The position numbers were made by a program, and so were the translations under genes. Below the pieces are notes generated by a model. That model was not told where the DNA came from. It did not search any database and saw only the letters and a program-made list of their open reading frames with translations. 64,000 nucleotides of DNA from Roseovarius sp. S88 (lineage in GTDB: Bacteria; Pseudomonadota; Alphaproteobacteria; Rhodobacterales; Rhodobacteraceae), in contig NZ_CP146069.1 in the NCBI RefSeq assembly GCF_037023735.1, forward strand, positions 3,265,501 to 3,329,500. Direction: 5' to 3'. Of the stretch, positions 43,877-52,976 are shown piece after piece (within the stretch, counting starts at the first letter, position 1; the number at the start of each line of letters is the position of its first letter).

Positions 43877-45115
43877 ATGCAGGCTGATGTCACCATCCTA
43901 GGGGCCGGAATTGTTGGCATTTGCACGGCACTGGCTCTCACCGAACGCGGTCTGAAGGTGCATCTGGTGGACCGCGACGCACCGGGGCAAGCCACGTCCT
44001 TTGGCAATGCTGGTGTCATTTCGCCATGGTCCATCGTTCCTCAATCCATGCCTGGGATTTGGAAGCAGATTCCTCGCTGGGTGCTGGACCCGAACGGGCC
44101 AGTGTCAATCAAACCCAGCTACGCGCCGAAATTGGTCGGCTGGGCCCTGCGGTTTCTGTCGCACGGACGCGAAGACCGTGTCCGCGCAACGTCTTCGGCC
44201 ATGGACACACTCAACCGCGATTGCGTCACTCTCTTTCGTCATCACCTCGCCGGAACAGGGCATGAAAACCTGATCCGCGACAGCTACTACGTGCATGCCT
44301 TCCGAGATCCGCGAGCCGCGCGCATAGACAGCCTCGACAATATGTTGAGACGCGATGCCGGAGCTGAGGTTGAACGTATAGGTCCGGCGGAACTGCAGTC
44401 TCTGGAGCCAGCCTTGTCGCAAGACTTTCAGGCTGCCATCTTGATCAAGGATCAGGCGCGTGCGGTATCACCCGGCCAGCTTGGTAGAGTCCTGGCCAAT
44501 AAGTTCCGAAAACAGGGTGGCATCGTGCAAAAGGCAACCGTGCATGCAATTCGCCCCGCAGACGAATCCGGTTGGACATATGTCACTAATGCCGGTGAAG
44601 TTACAACGCCCAAACTAGTCCTTGCTATGGGCGTCTGGTCTGCTGAGTTGCTGAAACCTCTGGGGCTGCGCGTCCCATTGCAATCTGAACGTGGCTACCA
44701 CGTCTCCTTCACATCGCCCGGCGTGACACTCAACAACTCTATCCTGGATGTGGACAAGAAGTTCGTAGCTTCTTCGATGGAAGATGGGTTGCGCGTTGCC
44801 GGAACGGCCGAGTTCGCGGGCCTCGACGCGCCAGAAAACAAGAAACGACTGAACAGCCTCGTTAAGTTGGCACGCCATCTTTCTCCGAACCTGAATACCG
44901 ATGAGTACACAACATGGTCTGGTCAGCGGCCAAGCCTTCCTGACAGTCTGCCTTGCATCGGCGAATTGGAAGGATTCCCAAATCTGATAACCGCCTTTGG
45001 GCACAGCCACTATGGTCTGATGATGGCACCAAAGACAGGAAAGATCGTGGCGGACATCGCGACAGGCACCAAAACCAACATCGACCTGAAACCGTTTCGC
45101 GCCGAACGGTTTTGA
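43877..45115 (+). CDS. FAD-dependent oxidoreductase, DadA-like (D-amino acid dehydrogenase family)
   Basis: A 412-residue flavoprotein of the DAO family. The FAD motif ILGAGIVGICTALALTERG is at residues 7-25, and the C-terminal GHSHYGLMMAPKTGKIVADI matches DadA-like enzymes. It starts 4 bases after the TRAP permease, so the three genes form an operon. D-amino acids are a reasonable substrate guess; related proteins oxidise other secondary amines. The 129 bases after it (45116-45244) hold no gene. Confidence 0.88.
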   Translation: MQADVTILGAGIVGICTALALTERGLKVHLVDRDAPGQATSFGNAGVISPWSIVPQSMPGIWKQIPRWVLDPNGPVSIKPSYAPKLVGWALRFLSHGREDRVRATSSAMDTLNRDCVTLFRHHLAGTGHENLIRDSYYVHAFRDPRAARIDSLDNMLRRDAGAEVERIGPAELQSLEPALSQDFQAAILIKDQARAVSPGQLGRVLANKFRKQGGIVQKATVHAIRPADESGWTYVTNAGEVTTPKLVLAMGVWSAELLKPLGLRVPLQSERGYHVSFTSPGVTLNNSILDVDKKFVASSMEDGLRVAGTAEFAGLDAPENKKRLNSLVKLARHLSPNLNTDEYTTWSGQRPSLPDSLPCIGELEGFPNLITAFGHSHYGLMMAPKTGKIVADIATGTKTNIDLKPFRAERF

Positions 45116-45244
45116 CCCTCTCCACTTTTGCGATTGGTCAAAACCTCCAAGTCGAACAATTTCTTTACCTCTGGTGTTTAGAAAACTGCGAACGAGAAAG
45201 CGCAGGCAACCGATCAGTGCGAGCGCAAGTGTCGGAGCACCGCA

Positions 45245-46390
45245 GTGGCTGTTTTTACCCTGAGCACGATCTACCTAGGAAACTATGCAGATTTTGACCC
45301 GATAGACGGAAACGCGACGCCTGGGGACACTTCCGGGTTGTTAGGAACATATTATGGTGCGGGTAATGCAGCCTCAGCGAATATTGTTGAGTTAACTGCA
45401 AATGACGCAAACAGCGATGGTCTGATTGACAGTAATGATACGGCGTCTCCTGATACCATAACATATGACTTGGGTTCGGGCGTTGTCACCACGCAGTACG
45501 ACTCGCTCTTTAACGTCGACTCGACCGTGACTTTCGCTCCAGGCAGTGGCGAACCGGACTACAACGGCCTGGGAGGCGTCATTCAAACTGAAACGGGCGA
45601 TTTGTTTTTCGTGATGATTGATGATGACACCGGATTTGGAAGCAATGCCTTTGATGATGTGGCCATCCAATCAATCACAATCAACAGCGTTACAACCTTT
45701 GGGTCTCAGTCAGGTGCGACCTACAGCGATGACCAATCCTTTGTCCCATGTTTCACAGCCGGCGTTACCATAAAATCACCCAATGGCGATGTTCCGGTAG
45801 AACATCTTCGAAAGGGAGATTGGGTTACGACCTTGGACAATCACTATCAAAGGATTGTCTGGATTGGTCGCAGAAACCTGAGTTCGCAATATCTTCAGAA
45901 CCAACCAAACCTTTTGCCCATCTGTATTTCGGCTGGCAGTTTAGCGGATGGTGTCCCTTGTCGTGACCTTGTCGTGTCGCCGCAACATTGCTTGCTTTTG
46001 GGATCCAAAATAATTCAACGCGTTACAGGAAAAGACGAGGTTCTCATTCCCGCCAAAAAGCTCTTGGGACTATCCGGCGTGCATAAAGTTCAGTCTCGTC
46101 TGGGGGTTCAGTATTTTCACTTTGCTTTAAAATCCCACGAACTTGTCTGGGCCAATGGTGCGTTGTCGGAGACTCTGTTTCTCGGACCACAAGTTCGAAG
46201 CGCGCTCTCCCAAGGACCCACTTTAGAATTTGGAAATGTGTTTGGCCGGTCGCGCCCGAGTGAGATTCCGATGATGAAACATCCTGCACGCTTAGTATTG
46301 CGGAAGAACCAACGGGTAAGATGCCTCATCGCGCGTCATCAAAAGAACCGAATGCCGTTTGTTCCACCACTATCTTCAGCTGGTTTGTGA
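45245..46390 (+). CDS. Hint-domain protein, complete catalytic set
   Basis: A 381-residue protein with an acidic Asn/Asp/Thr-rich N-terminal part (about 1-165) and a C-terminal Hint domain. The Hint starts VPCF (Cys169 nucleophile) followed by GDVPVEHLRKGDWV and the B-block VVSPQHCLLL (His248). The start is GTG at 45245 with GGAG ahead. No signal peptide is seen, so type I secretion is possible, as is known for other acidic Asp-rich roseobacter proteins. Composition is lower in GC than the neighbours. Function in this group is not established. Confidence 0.8.
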   Translation: MAVFTLSTIYLGNYADFDPIDGNATPGDTSGLLGTYYGAGNAASANIVELTANDANSDGLIDSNDTASPDTITYDLGSGVVTTQYDSLFNVDSTVTFAPGSGEPDYNGLGGVIQTETGDLFFVMIDDDTGFGSNAFDDVAIQSITINSVTTFGSQSGATYSDDQSFVPCFTAGVTIKSPNGDVPVEHLRKGDWVTTLDNHYQRIVWIGRRNLSSQYLQNQPNLLPICISAGSLADGVPCRDLVVSPQHCLLLGSKIIQRVTGKDEVLIPAKKLLGLSGVHKVQSRLGVQYFHFALKSHELVWANGALSETLFLGPQVRSALSQGPTLEFGNVFGRSRPSEIPMMKHPARLVLRKNQRVRCLIARHQKNRMPFVPPLSSAGL

Positions 46391-46510
46391 GGTAACCTGC
46401 TGCAAAGTTTGCCTTCAAGAATTCCCAACCCTGCCCATATTCAGCACGATTGTTGCCACATCCCATTCCTATCCATGGAATCATCATTGAATGTTAGGGG
46501 TAACAAAACA

Positions 46511-46696
46511 ATGCCGACCAATATGACAGAGATCCGCGACTTCGTTATGCGCGAACGTGAGCTTGCCTTGTCCGAGCGTGAATGGAAGTTCCGCCTGCGC
46601 GGCTATGGTTATGACATCCGCAACACCGACGAAGGCACAGTCGTGACCTCGCTCATCGGCGGACGTGAAATCTGCACTCTGGGTGCCGCTGCCTAA
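46511..46696 (+). CDS. Small protein of unknown function
   Basis: A 61-residue reading frame (MPTNMTEIRDFVMRERELAL, then SEREWKFRLRGYGYDIRN). ATG at 46511 follows AGGGGT by about 10 bases. Codon use matches the chromosome. The N-terminal half is a charged helix; no family is recognised. The 120 bases upstream (46391-46510) show no gene. Confidence 0.65.
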   Translation: MPTNMTEIRDFVMRERELALSEREWKFRLRGYGYDIRNTDEGTVVTSLIGGREICTLGAAA

Positions 46697-46772
46697 GGCC
46701 ACCTTGACGATTTAAGACTTGATCTCCGCAACTTGCCGCGTTTGTGTGACGGCAAGCAGCGGAGGACAGCAA

Positions 46773-47663
46773 ATGCCACAAACCTGTATCGCCGTGATCG
46801 GCGGCTCAGGCATTTATGACATTGACGGGCTTGAAGGCGCTGATTGGGTTAGTGTCGACAGCCCATGGGGCGTTCCATCTGATCAATTCCTGACCGGCAT
46901 GTTGAACGGCGTCAAAATGGTCTTCTTGCCCCGCCATGGTCGCGGGCATGTGTACTCTCCCAGCACCGTTCCTTATCGTGCCAACATAGATGCGCTCAAA
47001 CGCCTGGGCGTGACAGATGTGATCAGTGTTTCGGCCTGTGGTTCATTCCGCGAAAAAATGGCGCCCGGTGATTTTGTTATTGTGGATCAATTTATTGACC
47101 GAACGTTTGCGCGCGAAAAGTCGTTCTTCAGCGCAGGTTTCGTTGCGCATGTCAGCGTCGCACACCCAACCTGTCCACGCCTTGGAGAGGCCTGTGAAAC
47201 CGCCGCGCGCGAGACCGGGATCACGGTTCATCGCGGCGGCACTTACCTGGCCATGGAAGGTCCGCAATTCTCAACTTTGGCGGAGTCAAAAATGTACCGC
47301 GAAAGCTGGGGCTGCGACGTCATTGGTATGACCAACATGCCCGAAGCCAAACTCGCCCGCGAGGCCGAGCTTTGCTACGCCTCCGTCGCCATGATCACCG
47401 ACTACGACAGCTGGCATCCCGACCACGGCGAGGTAGATGTCACACAGATCATCGCCACGCTCATGGGTAATGCCGACAACGCCCGCACTATGGTCTCACG
47501 CCTGCCCGACCTGCTTGGACCAGAGCGCGCCCCATGCCCGCATGGCTGCGACCGGGCGCTGGAATACGCCATTCTGACGGCACCTGAGGCGCGTGATCCT
47601 GCACTCGCAGCCAAGCTGGATGCCGTGGCACGCCGCGTACTATGTCCAAGGGAGGACGCATAA
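46773..47663 (+). CDS. mtnP: S-methyl-5'-thioadenosine phosphorylase
   Basis: A 296-residue purine phosphorylase-family enzyme that splits methylthioadenosine to adenine and methylthioribose-1-phosphate. GGSGIYDIDGL opens the protein, and PRHGRGHVYSPSTVPYRANI is the phosphate region. GGAGGA precedes ATG at 46773. The adenine it makes can be salvaged by apt, encoded 2.7 kb downstream. Confidence 0.92.
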   Translation: MPQTCIAVIGGSGIYDIDGLEGADWVSVDSPWGVPSDQFLTGMLNGVKMVFLPRHGRGHVYSPSTVPYRANIDALKRLGVTDVISVSACGSFREKMAPGDFVIVDQFIDRTFAREKSFFSAGFVAHVSVAHPTCPRLGEACETAARETGITVHRGGTYLAMEGPQFSTLAESKMYRESWGCDVIGMTNMPEAKLAREAELCYASVAMITDYDSWHPDHGEVDVTQIIATLMGNADNARTMVSRLPDLLGPERAPCPHGCDRALEYAILTAPEARDPALAAKLDAVARRVLCPREDA

Positions 47664-48290
47664 ATGCCACTCGATCTCTGGCTAACCTTTGTGGCCGCCT
47701 CAACCGCGCTTCTGCTCATTCCAGGACCAACCATCCTTCTGGTCCTCTCCTATGCGCTGAGCCAGGGCCGTCGCGTCGCCGTGGCCAGTGCAACCGGTGT
47801 GGCCCTGGGCGATCTGGTGGCAATGTCTGCATCACTGGCAGGATTAGGGGCCTTGGTACTGGCTTCCGCCACGCTGTTCACCATCCTCAAATGGGTTGGC
47901 GCAATTTACCTTATATACCTTGGGATCAAGCTCTTGCGCAGCGCGCCAAGTTCGGATCTTGAAACCCTGACACCCAATGAGAAACCAGCGCGGGGTGTCT
48001 TTTGGCGTGCCGCGGCAGTAACGGCTCTCAACCCGAAGTCCATCGCATTTTTCATTGCCTTCGTGCCGCAATTTGTGTCTGTAAAACAACCACTTCTGCC
48101 GCAGTTCACCATCCTGATTGCCACCTTCGTGGGCCTCGCTGCAATCAATGCGCTGGCCTATGCTTTGCTCGCGGACAAGCTGCGCCAAACTATTGGACGC
48201 GGCAGCGTGATCACCATGCTTACACGTGGCGGTGGCGTGGCTCTGATCGGCATGGGCGTGATGACGGCAACGTTGCGCCGCTCCGCGTGA
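47664..48290 (+). CDS. LysE/RhtB-family amino-acid exporter
   Basis: A 208-residue membrane protein of the LysE family with six hydrophobic segments; LLIPGPTILLVLSYALSQGR is the family opening. It starts directly after the mtnP stop with GGGAGGACGCA ahead and overlaps the next gene by four bases (GTGA). Confidence 0.9.
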   Translation: MPLDLWLTFVAASTALLLIPGPTILLVLSYALSQGRRVAVASATGVALGDLVAMSASLAGLGALVLASATLFTILKWVGAIYLIYLGIKLLRSAPSSDLETLTPNEKPARGVFWRAAAVTALNPKSIAFFIAFVPQFVSVKQPLLPQFTILIATFVGLAAINALAYALLADKLRQTIGRGSVITMLTRGGGVALIGMGVMTATLRRSA

Positions 48291-49567
48291 CAGACGCGTA
48301 CGGAAAGGTTCTTGTCCTCGGGGCAGATGGCTTCATTGGCCGCCACCTCGCCTTTGGCCTGCGCGACGCCGGATGGGATGTTCTGGCCTCCGCGCGGCAC
48401 CCTGAACGGTTGGCACGAATGGGGTTCAACACGCTAAAGGCAGACCTGACCTCAGCCGAGGCTCAGACACAAGACTATTGGAGTCGCAAGCTTGAAGATG
48501 TCACCCACGTGGTCAATGCCGCAGGCGTGCTGCATGCTTCTGACGCTACATACAAAGCCGTGCATGTCGATGCCCCAAATGCTCTCTATGCAGCAATGAA
48601 AACCACCCGCGGCATCCTCATCTCAGCTGTAGGAATAGACGAGGCGGACACCGCTTTTGCCCGCTATCGCCGCGGCGGGGAACAAGCCGCCGAGGCGCAT
48701 GGCATCACGATCCTGCGCGCAGGTCTGGTGTTGGCAGACACCTCCTATGGTGGCTCATCGCTGGCACGGTCCCTTGCAGCTTTGCCTTTTGTCACGCCTG
48801 TCGTCGGAAACGGCACACAAACCTTTAATCCGGTCCATGCCAGTGATCTGTCTTTGGCTGTTGATCACATGCTGCGCACGCCTCCAGGCCCAGAGCGACA
48901 CGAGATCGGCGGGCCGGAAACCGTGACACAACGCGATATGATCGCCGCCATGCGCCGGTGGCTGGGATTGCGTCCAACACTTATATTGCCGTTGCCGATG
49001 GCTTTGGCACGCATGATTGGACGGCTGGGCGATGCCATGCAGTGGGGACCAATATCGGCAACATCTGTCGCCCAGCTGAATAGCGGTGTTGTGGCACAGC
49101 CCGACGCGGCCATTGCGAACATGCCAGACACACCTCGAGGGTTTTCACAGTTCCTTTTCGCACGTCCGGCGGGCACACAAGATCTGTGGCATGCGCGGCT
49201 CTACCTCTTTCGCCCGCTGGTCAGGGTCGTACTGGGGGTGCTGTGGCTGGCATCCGGTATCTTGGGACTTATCTTGCCATCTGAAAGTTTCCTGCCGCTG
49301 GTCCAAAACGCCACTCTCCCGGATGGCCTATTAATTGCCCTGGCCCGCCTCGGAGGGTTAGTCGATCTGGCGATCGCAGCAGCGCTGTTTCGAGGGTGGC
49401 GCCCAAAACTTGTAGCCTGTCTACAAGCTGCGATGGTCCTGTCTTACACAGTTGCTTTCACAGCCTTGGCCCCTGTGCTTTGGCTCTTACCGCTAGGTGG
49501 GCTGCTCAAGAACCTGCCCATCCTCGCCCTCATCGCGATCATGGCAATTCTGGAAGACGAGCGATAG
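48287..49567 (+). CDS. NAD(P)-binding oxidoreductase fused to a DoxX-like membrane domain
   Basis: A 426-residue fusion. The N-terminal half is an extended SDR/NmrA-like Rossmann domain (VLVLGADGFIGRHL) that binds a dinucleotide; the C-terminal third has about four hydrophobic helices (LFRPLVRVVLGVLWLASGIL) like DoxX or SURF4-type proteins. GTG at 48287 overlaps the lysE stop, so they are coupled. Substrate unknown. Confidence 0.85.
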   Translation: MTDAYGKVLVLGADGFIGRHLAFGLRDAGWDVLASARHPERLARMGFNTLKADLTSAEAQTQDYWSRKLEDVTHVVNAAGVLHASDATYKAVHVDAPNALYAAMKTTRGILISAVGIDEADTAFARYRRGGEQAAEAHGITILRAGLVLADTSYGGSSLARSLAALPFVTPVVGNGTQTFNPVHASDLSLAVDHMLRTPPGPERHEIGGPETVTQRDMIAAMRRWLGLRPTLILPLPMALARMIGRLGDAMQWGPISATSVAQLNSGVVAQPDAAIANMPDTPRGFSQFLFARPAGTQDLWHARLYLFRPLVRVVLGVLWLASGILGLILPSESFLPLVQNATLPDGLLIALARLGGLVDLAIAAALFRGWRPKLVACLQAAMVLSYTVAFTALAPVLWLLPLGGLLKNLPILALIAIMAILEDER

Positions 49568-49569
49568 CT

Positions 49570-50043
49570 ATGGATCCCTATCTGATCGCCAAATGGCTGC
49601 ATATCCTGAGTTCTACAGTGCTTTTCGGAACTGGCATTGGCACAGCCTTTCAAATGGTCTGGGCCATGCGCACGAAGAAGGTTGAAACCTTTCATTCCGT
49701 CACCTCGGGCGTCGTGGTTGCCGATTGGATATTCACGACACCCGCAGGCATTTTGCAACCTTTGACAGGAATCTGGCTGATTTACCTCACAGGATACAGC
49801 CTCAGTGAGCCTTGGCTCATTGTGACATTTGCGCTCTACGCGCTTGCCTTTGTTTGTTGGTTTCAGGTCGTGCGCCTGCAAATACGCATTCGTGATCTGG
49901 CCAGAGCGGCACTTGATCACGGCAAGCCGCTCTCTTCGGAAGCAAGCCGTGCTTACAAAAAATGGTTCGTTCTGGGATGGCCCGCCTTCATCGGATTGAC
50001 GATTGTCTTTTGGCTCATGGTGAGCAAGCCTGCTCTTTGGTAG
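49570..50043 (+). CDS. DUF2269 membrane protein
   Basis: A 157-residue protein with four hydrophobic segments beginning MDPYLIAKWLHILSSTVLFG, which is the DUF2269 hallmark. It starts 2 bases after the fusion gene's stop, so it is the last gene of the mtnP-led group. Function unknown. Confidence 0.88.
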   Translation: MDPYLIAKWLHILSSTVLFGTGIGTAFQMVWAMRTKKVETFHSVTSGVVVADWIFTTPAGILQPLTGIWLIYLTGYSLSEPWLIVTFALYALAFVCWFQVVRLQIRIRDLARAALDHGKPLSSEASRAYKKWFVLGWPAFIGLTIVFWLMVSKPALW

Positions 50044-50048
50044 TCAGC

Positions 50049-50309
50049 TCAGCCATGCTTTTTCACATTGCCGCGAATGAGCTCTCGGATCTCCCGCGCC
50101 GCACTCGTTTCTGCGTCACGGCACAGCGCCACAAAAGCATCTCGTTCATCCTTGTTTAGCCGCAAGAAAAACTCGCTGCCCTTCTTGCAGGATGTCTTAT
50201 CCTTGGCTGTGCCACTTGGGTGACCTTGCAGGCATGCCTCTCGGACCGTGCTTGCCAACCGTCCAGAGAGCTTAAACCATGAATATGCAAGTGCCGCATA
50301 TCTAAGCAC
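50049..50309 (-). CDS. Small ribbon-helix-helix-like protein
   Basis: An 86-residue reading frame starting at GTG. The last 42 residues ([20 protein letters not shown], then [19 protein letters not shown]) read as a beta strand followed by two helices of the ribbon-helix-helix DNA-binding fold. The first 40 residues are Cys-containing and may not be translated, since no good ribosome site precedes the GTG. Located between DUF2269 and apt on the opposite strand. Confidence 0.6.
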   Translation of the reverse strand: MLRYAALAYSWFKLSGRLASTVREACLQGHPSGTAKDKTSCKKGSEFFLRLNKDERDAFVALCRDAETSAAREIRELIRGNVKKHG

Positions 50310-50407
50310 GTTGCTTTAACGGTGATTTCACAACCCTTCGTAATCCTTGCCAAATCCACCGGCATCGGCCAAACCGGAGGGTGGAATGTGAAACCGGGAA
50401 CCAAGAG

Positions 50408-50947
50408 ATGCCAAACTCCAAACCGATCAAGGACTACATCCGCACCATCGTGGATTTTCCGCACGAGGGCATCATGTTCCGCGATGTGACAACACTTTTT
50501 GCCGATCCGCGTGGCTTTCGCATGGCCATCGATCAGCTACTGCATCCATACGCCGGGATGCAAATCGACAAGGTTGTCGGGCTGGAAGCCCGAGGTTTTA
50601 TCCTTGGAGGTGCCGTGGCGCATCAACTTTCGGTTGGTTTCGTACCAATCCGCAAGAAAGGCAAACTGCCAGGCGCTGTGATCTCAGAAGAATATCAGCT
50701 GGAATACGGCGAAGCCATAGTCGAAGTGCATGACGACGCCATCACTGCTGGTGAAAAAATACTCGTGGTGGACGACCTGCTGGCCACAGGCGGCACAGCC
50801 GAGGCCGGGATCAAACTGGTTGAACGCCTGGGTGGCGAAATTATCGGCTGCGCCTTTGTGATCGACCTGCTAGAGTTGGGCGGCCGCGCCAAACTGGAAG
50901 CCATGGGAATGGATGTGCACGCACTTTGTGACTTTGAAGGCGTCTAA
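50408..50947 (+). CDS. apt: Adenine phosphoribosyltransferase
   Basis: A 179-residue enzyme that converts adenine and PRPP to AMP. The PRPP-binding motif is [37 protein letters not shown] is the start. Together with mtnP it closes methylthioadenosine-to-AMP salvage. Confidence 0.95.
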   Translation: MPNSKPIKDYIRTIVDFPHEGIMFRDVTTLFADPRGFRMAIDQLLHPYAGMQIDKVVGLEARGFILGGAVAHQLSVGFVPIRKKGKLPGAVISEEYQLEYGEAIVEVHDDAITAGEKILVVDDLLATGGTAEAGIKLVERLGGEIIGCAFVIDLLELGGRAKLEAMGMDVHALCDFEGV

Positions 50948-50962
50948 GCGCGCGCCTCCATC

Positions 50963-51490
50963 TCAGGTTCTGGCGACGTAACCTGACACCGGCGTCATGT
51001 TTTTGATGTTGTCAAACATCGGCGACCCAAGCTCAGCCGCCATTTGAATCTCGTTGAGTTGTTCGTCCGATGCATCCGTTTTAACCTTGATGTCATAGGA
51101 CAACTCGCCAAATCCAGGACGTACGTCCTTATCGATTTCCAGATACCCACGAAGATCAAACGGCGCAGTCACCGTAATTTCAAGATCGGAAAAATCCACA
51201 CCACGCAAATTGGCGTGCGTCACCCAACCAATGGTCAAACACGACCCAAGCGCTGCAAGCAAAAGTTCCATCGGGTCGATGTTTTCGTCTTTCCCTCCTA
51301 GCGGTGTTGGCTCATCTGTTTTAATCGTAAAGCTGCGCGCGGTCGTTTTGGCTTGTGCGCCACCCAACCATTTCGTTGTGCTGGAAAAACTTCCTTTCGC
51401 GTCGTTCGGATTTTCTTGCAGATGCGCCTTAGTGTTTTGCATCGTTTCGATGTCGAGGGTTGTACAGCTTAGCAAATTATCAGTCGTCAT
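50963..51490 (-). CDS. OsmC-family protein lacking the second cysteine
   Basis: A 175-residue OsmC/Ohr-fold protein. The first peroxidatic-type cysteine is present in LLLAALGSCLTIGW, but the C-terminal CPVS position reads NMTPVSGYV, so the second (resolving) cysteine is missing. It is therefore unlikely to be a standard peroxide reductase. It overlaps the MarR regulator upstream by 11 bases. Confidence 0.85.
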   Translation of the reverse strand: MTTDNLLSCTTLDIETMQNTKAHLQENPNDAKGSFSSTTKWLGGAQAKTTARSFTIKTDEPTPLGGKDENIDPMELLLAALGSCLTIGWVTHANLRGVDFSDLEITVTAPFDLRGYLEIDKDVRPGFGELSYDIKVKTDASDEQLNEIQMAAELGSPMFDNIKNMTPVSGYVART

Positions 51491-51935
51491 TGCGTTTCTC
51501 CGGTTCTGATGTCGCGCGACTTTCGGTGAGCTGACCAAGTAAACTTCGCAACAGCTCTGCCTGCTCCGACGCCAGTCCGGCGACCAATTCGTCGCACAAC
51601 GCCAATTGCTCTGCCTCGATTTTTTTCATCAGGCGTCTCGCCTTGCGCGTCGCGCTTAGCAGGACTGTGCGCCTGTTGGTTTCGGGTCTCTTGCGTTCTA
51701 CCAAGTCACGCGCACATAGCCGGTCGGCCACATTGGTCGCGCTGGATTGCGGCAGCTTAACAGACGCTGCCAAGTCGCTCATGCGCACCGCACCTTCTCG
51801 GACAACGCTGCGCAGCATAGTCATTTCAGCGGGCGCAAACGGTGGTTCTTGCGCGTCTGCGTAACGCGTTTCGATTTGAGCCAAACGTTGCGATAGCTCA
51901 ACAATGAGGGTTTGCAGATCTTGTCCGCCAATCAT
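51480..51935 (-). CDS. MarR-family transcriptional regulator
   Basis: A 151-residue winged-helix repressor (FAPAEMTMLRSVVREGAVRM, then LPQSSATNVADRL). It lacks the N-terminal redox Cys of OhrR. A perfect palindromic operator is just upstream, so it probably controls itself and the OsmC-like gene. Confidence 0.88.
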   Translation of the reverse strand: MIGGQDLQTLIVELSQRLAQIETRYADAQEPPFAPAEMTMLRSVVREGAVRMSDLAASVKLPQSSATNVADRLCARDLVERKRPETNRRTVLLSATRKARRLMKKIEAEQLALCDELVAGLASEQAELLRSLLGQLTESRATSEPEKRNDD

Positions 51936-51951
51936 TTTTCGAATATTTCCA

Positions 51952-51970
51952 TTTTCGAATTGTTCGAAAA
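51952..51970. promoter_or_regulatory. Palindromic operator of the MarR/OsmC operon
   Basis: TTTTCGAA-TTG-TTCGAAAA is a perfect eight-base inverted repeat with a three-base spacer, 17 bases upstream of the MarR start. A further half-site, TTTTTCGAA (51935-51943), lies beside it. Confidence 0.75.
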
Positions 51971-52062
51971 ATAGGGCAAGCTACCAGTGAGTCAATCGAT
52001 TTCTTCCCAGATCGCGCATAACGAGCCCTGAGCCAGTCGCTTTTCAGAATGAAAGCTCAGAC

Positions 52063-52884
52063 TTAGTCTATAGGCTTGTACCACTCATCAATGATCGAAA
52101 CCGCCTCATCGGCACTTTCAACAAACTGGAATAGGTCAAGATCTTCTGGCGAAATCGTCCCCGCTTCAGAGAGCGCATCCCAATTGATGATCCCGCGCCA
52201 GAATTCCTCGCCGAACAACAAGAACGGCACTCGGTTCATCCGGTCCGTCTGAATCAGCGTCAGCGCCTCGAAGAGCTCGTCCAAGGTGCCAAACCCACCG
52301 GGGAAACAACAAATCGCCTTTGCGCGCATCAGGAAATGCATCTTGCGAATGGCGAAGTAGTGAAAGTTAAAGCACAGCCCCGGTGTGACATACTCATTCG
52401 GGGCCTGTTCATGCGGCAGCACGATGTTTAGCCCAATAGAATTGCCGCCCGCATCATCCGCGCCGCGGTTTCCGGCCTCCATGACGCCCGGGCCACCACC
52501 TGTAGCCACGACATACTCTCGACCATAGCTCTGCATCGACTTTTCCGTCATAAGCCGCGCAAACACTCGGGCCTCATCGTAGAATCGGGACAAATCGGCG
52601 AGCGTTTTGGTGCGCGCCTTGTCTTTTTGGGACGGCTCCGGAATGCGCGCGCCACCAAACAGCACCACAGTGCTTTCGATGCCGCGCTCGTTTAGGATCA
52701 TTTCTGGTTTGAGTAACTCAAGCTGAAGTCGGACAGGCCGCAACTCATCGCGACACAGGAAATCCTCATCCGCAAAGGCTAAACGGTAGGCAGGCGCACG
52801 TGTTTGCGGTGTGTCCGGAACATTTTCGGCGGTAAAGCGATCCGAATGGGCGTCGCGAAACTGGCTACGGCGGTCATCTTTCAT
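52063..52884 (-). CDS. LOG-family protein (TIGR00730 type)
   Basis: A 273-residue Rossmann-fold protein with GGARIPEP, GGGPGVMEAGNRGADD and FPGGFGTLDELFE, the two motifs of LOG (cytokinin-activating phosphoribohydrolase-like) proteins. They hydrolyse nucleoside 5'-monophosphates, including AMP. Often mislabelled lysine decarboxylase. Its N-terminus (about 1-70) is longer than in plant LOGs, as in the large bacterial subgroup. Confidence 0.9.
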   Translation of the reverse strand: MKDDRRSQFRDAHSDRFTAENVPDTPQTRAPAYRLAFADEDFLCRDELRPVRLQLELLKPEMILNERGIESTVVLFGGARIPEPSQKDKARTKTLADLSRFYDEARVFARLMTEKSMQSYGREYVVATGGGPGVMEAGNRGADDAGGNSIGLNIVLPHEQAPNEYVTPGLCFNFHYFAIRKMHFLMRAKAICCFPGGFGTLDELFEALTLIQTDRMNRVPFLLFGEEFWRGIINWDALSEAGTISPEDLDLFQFVESADEAVSIIDEWYKPID

Positions 52885-52976
52885 AGTATTGGTCTCTTTC
52901 AGCTCGTTTTCACAAGGCGTATAGCCTTGAGCGCGACTTGGCCAGCCTCGGCAAGCGCCGTCACAGGGAGATGAAC

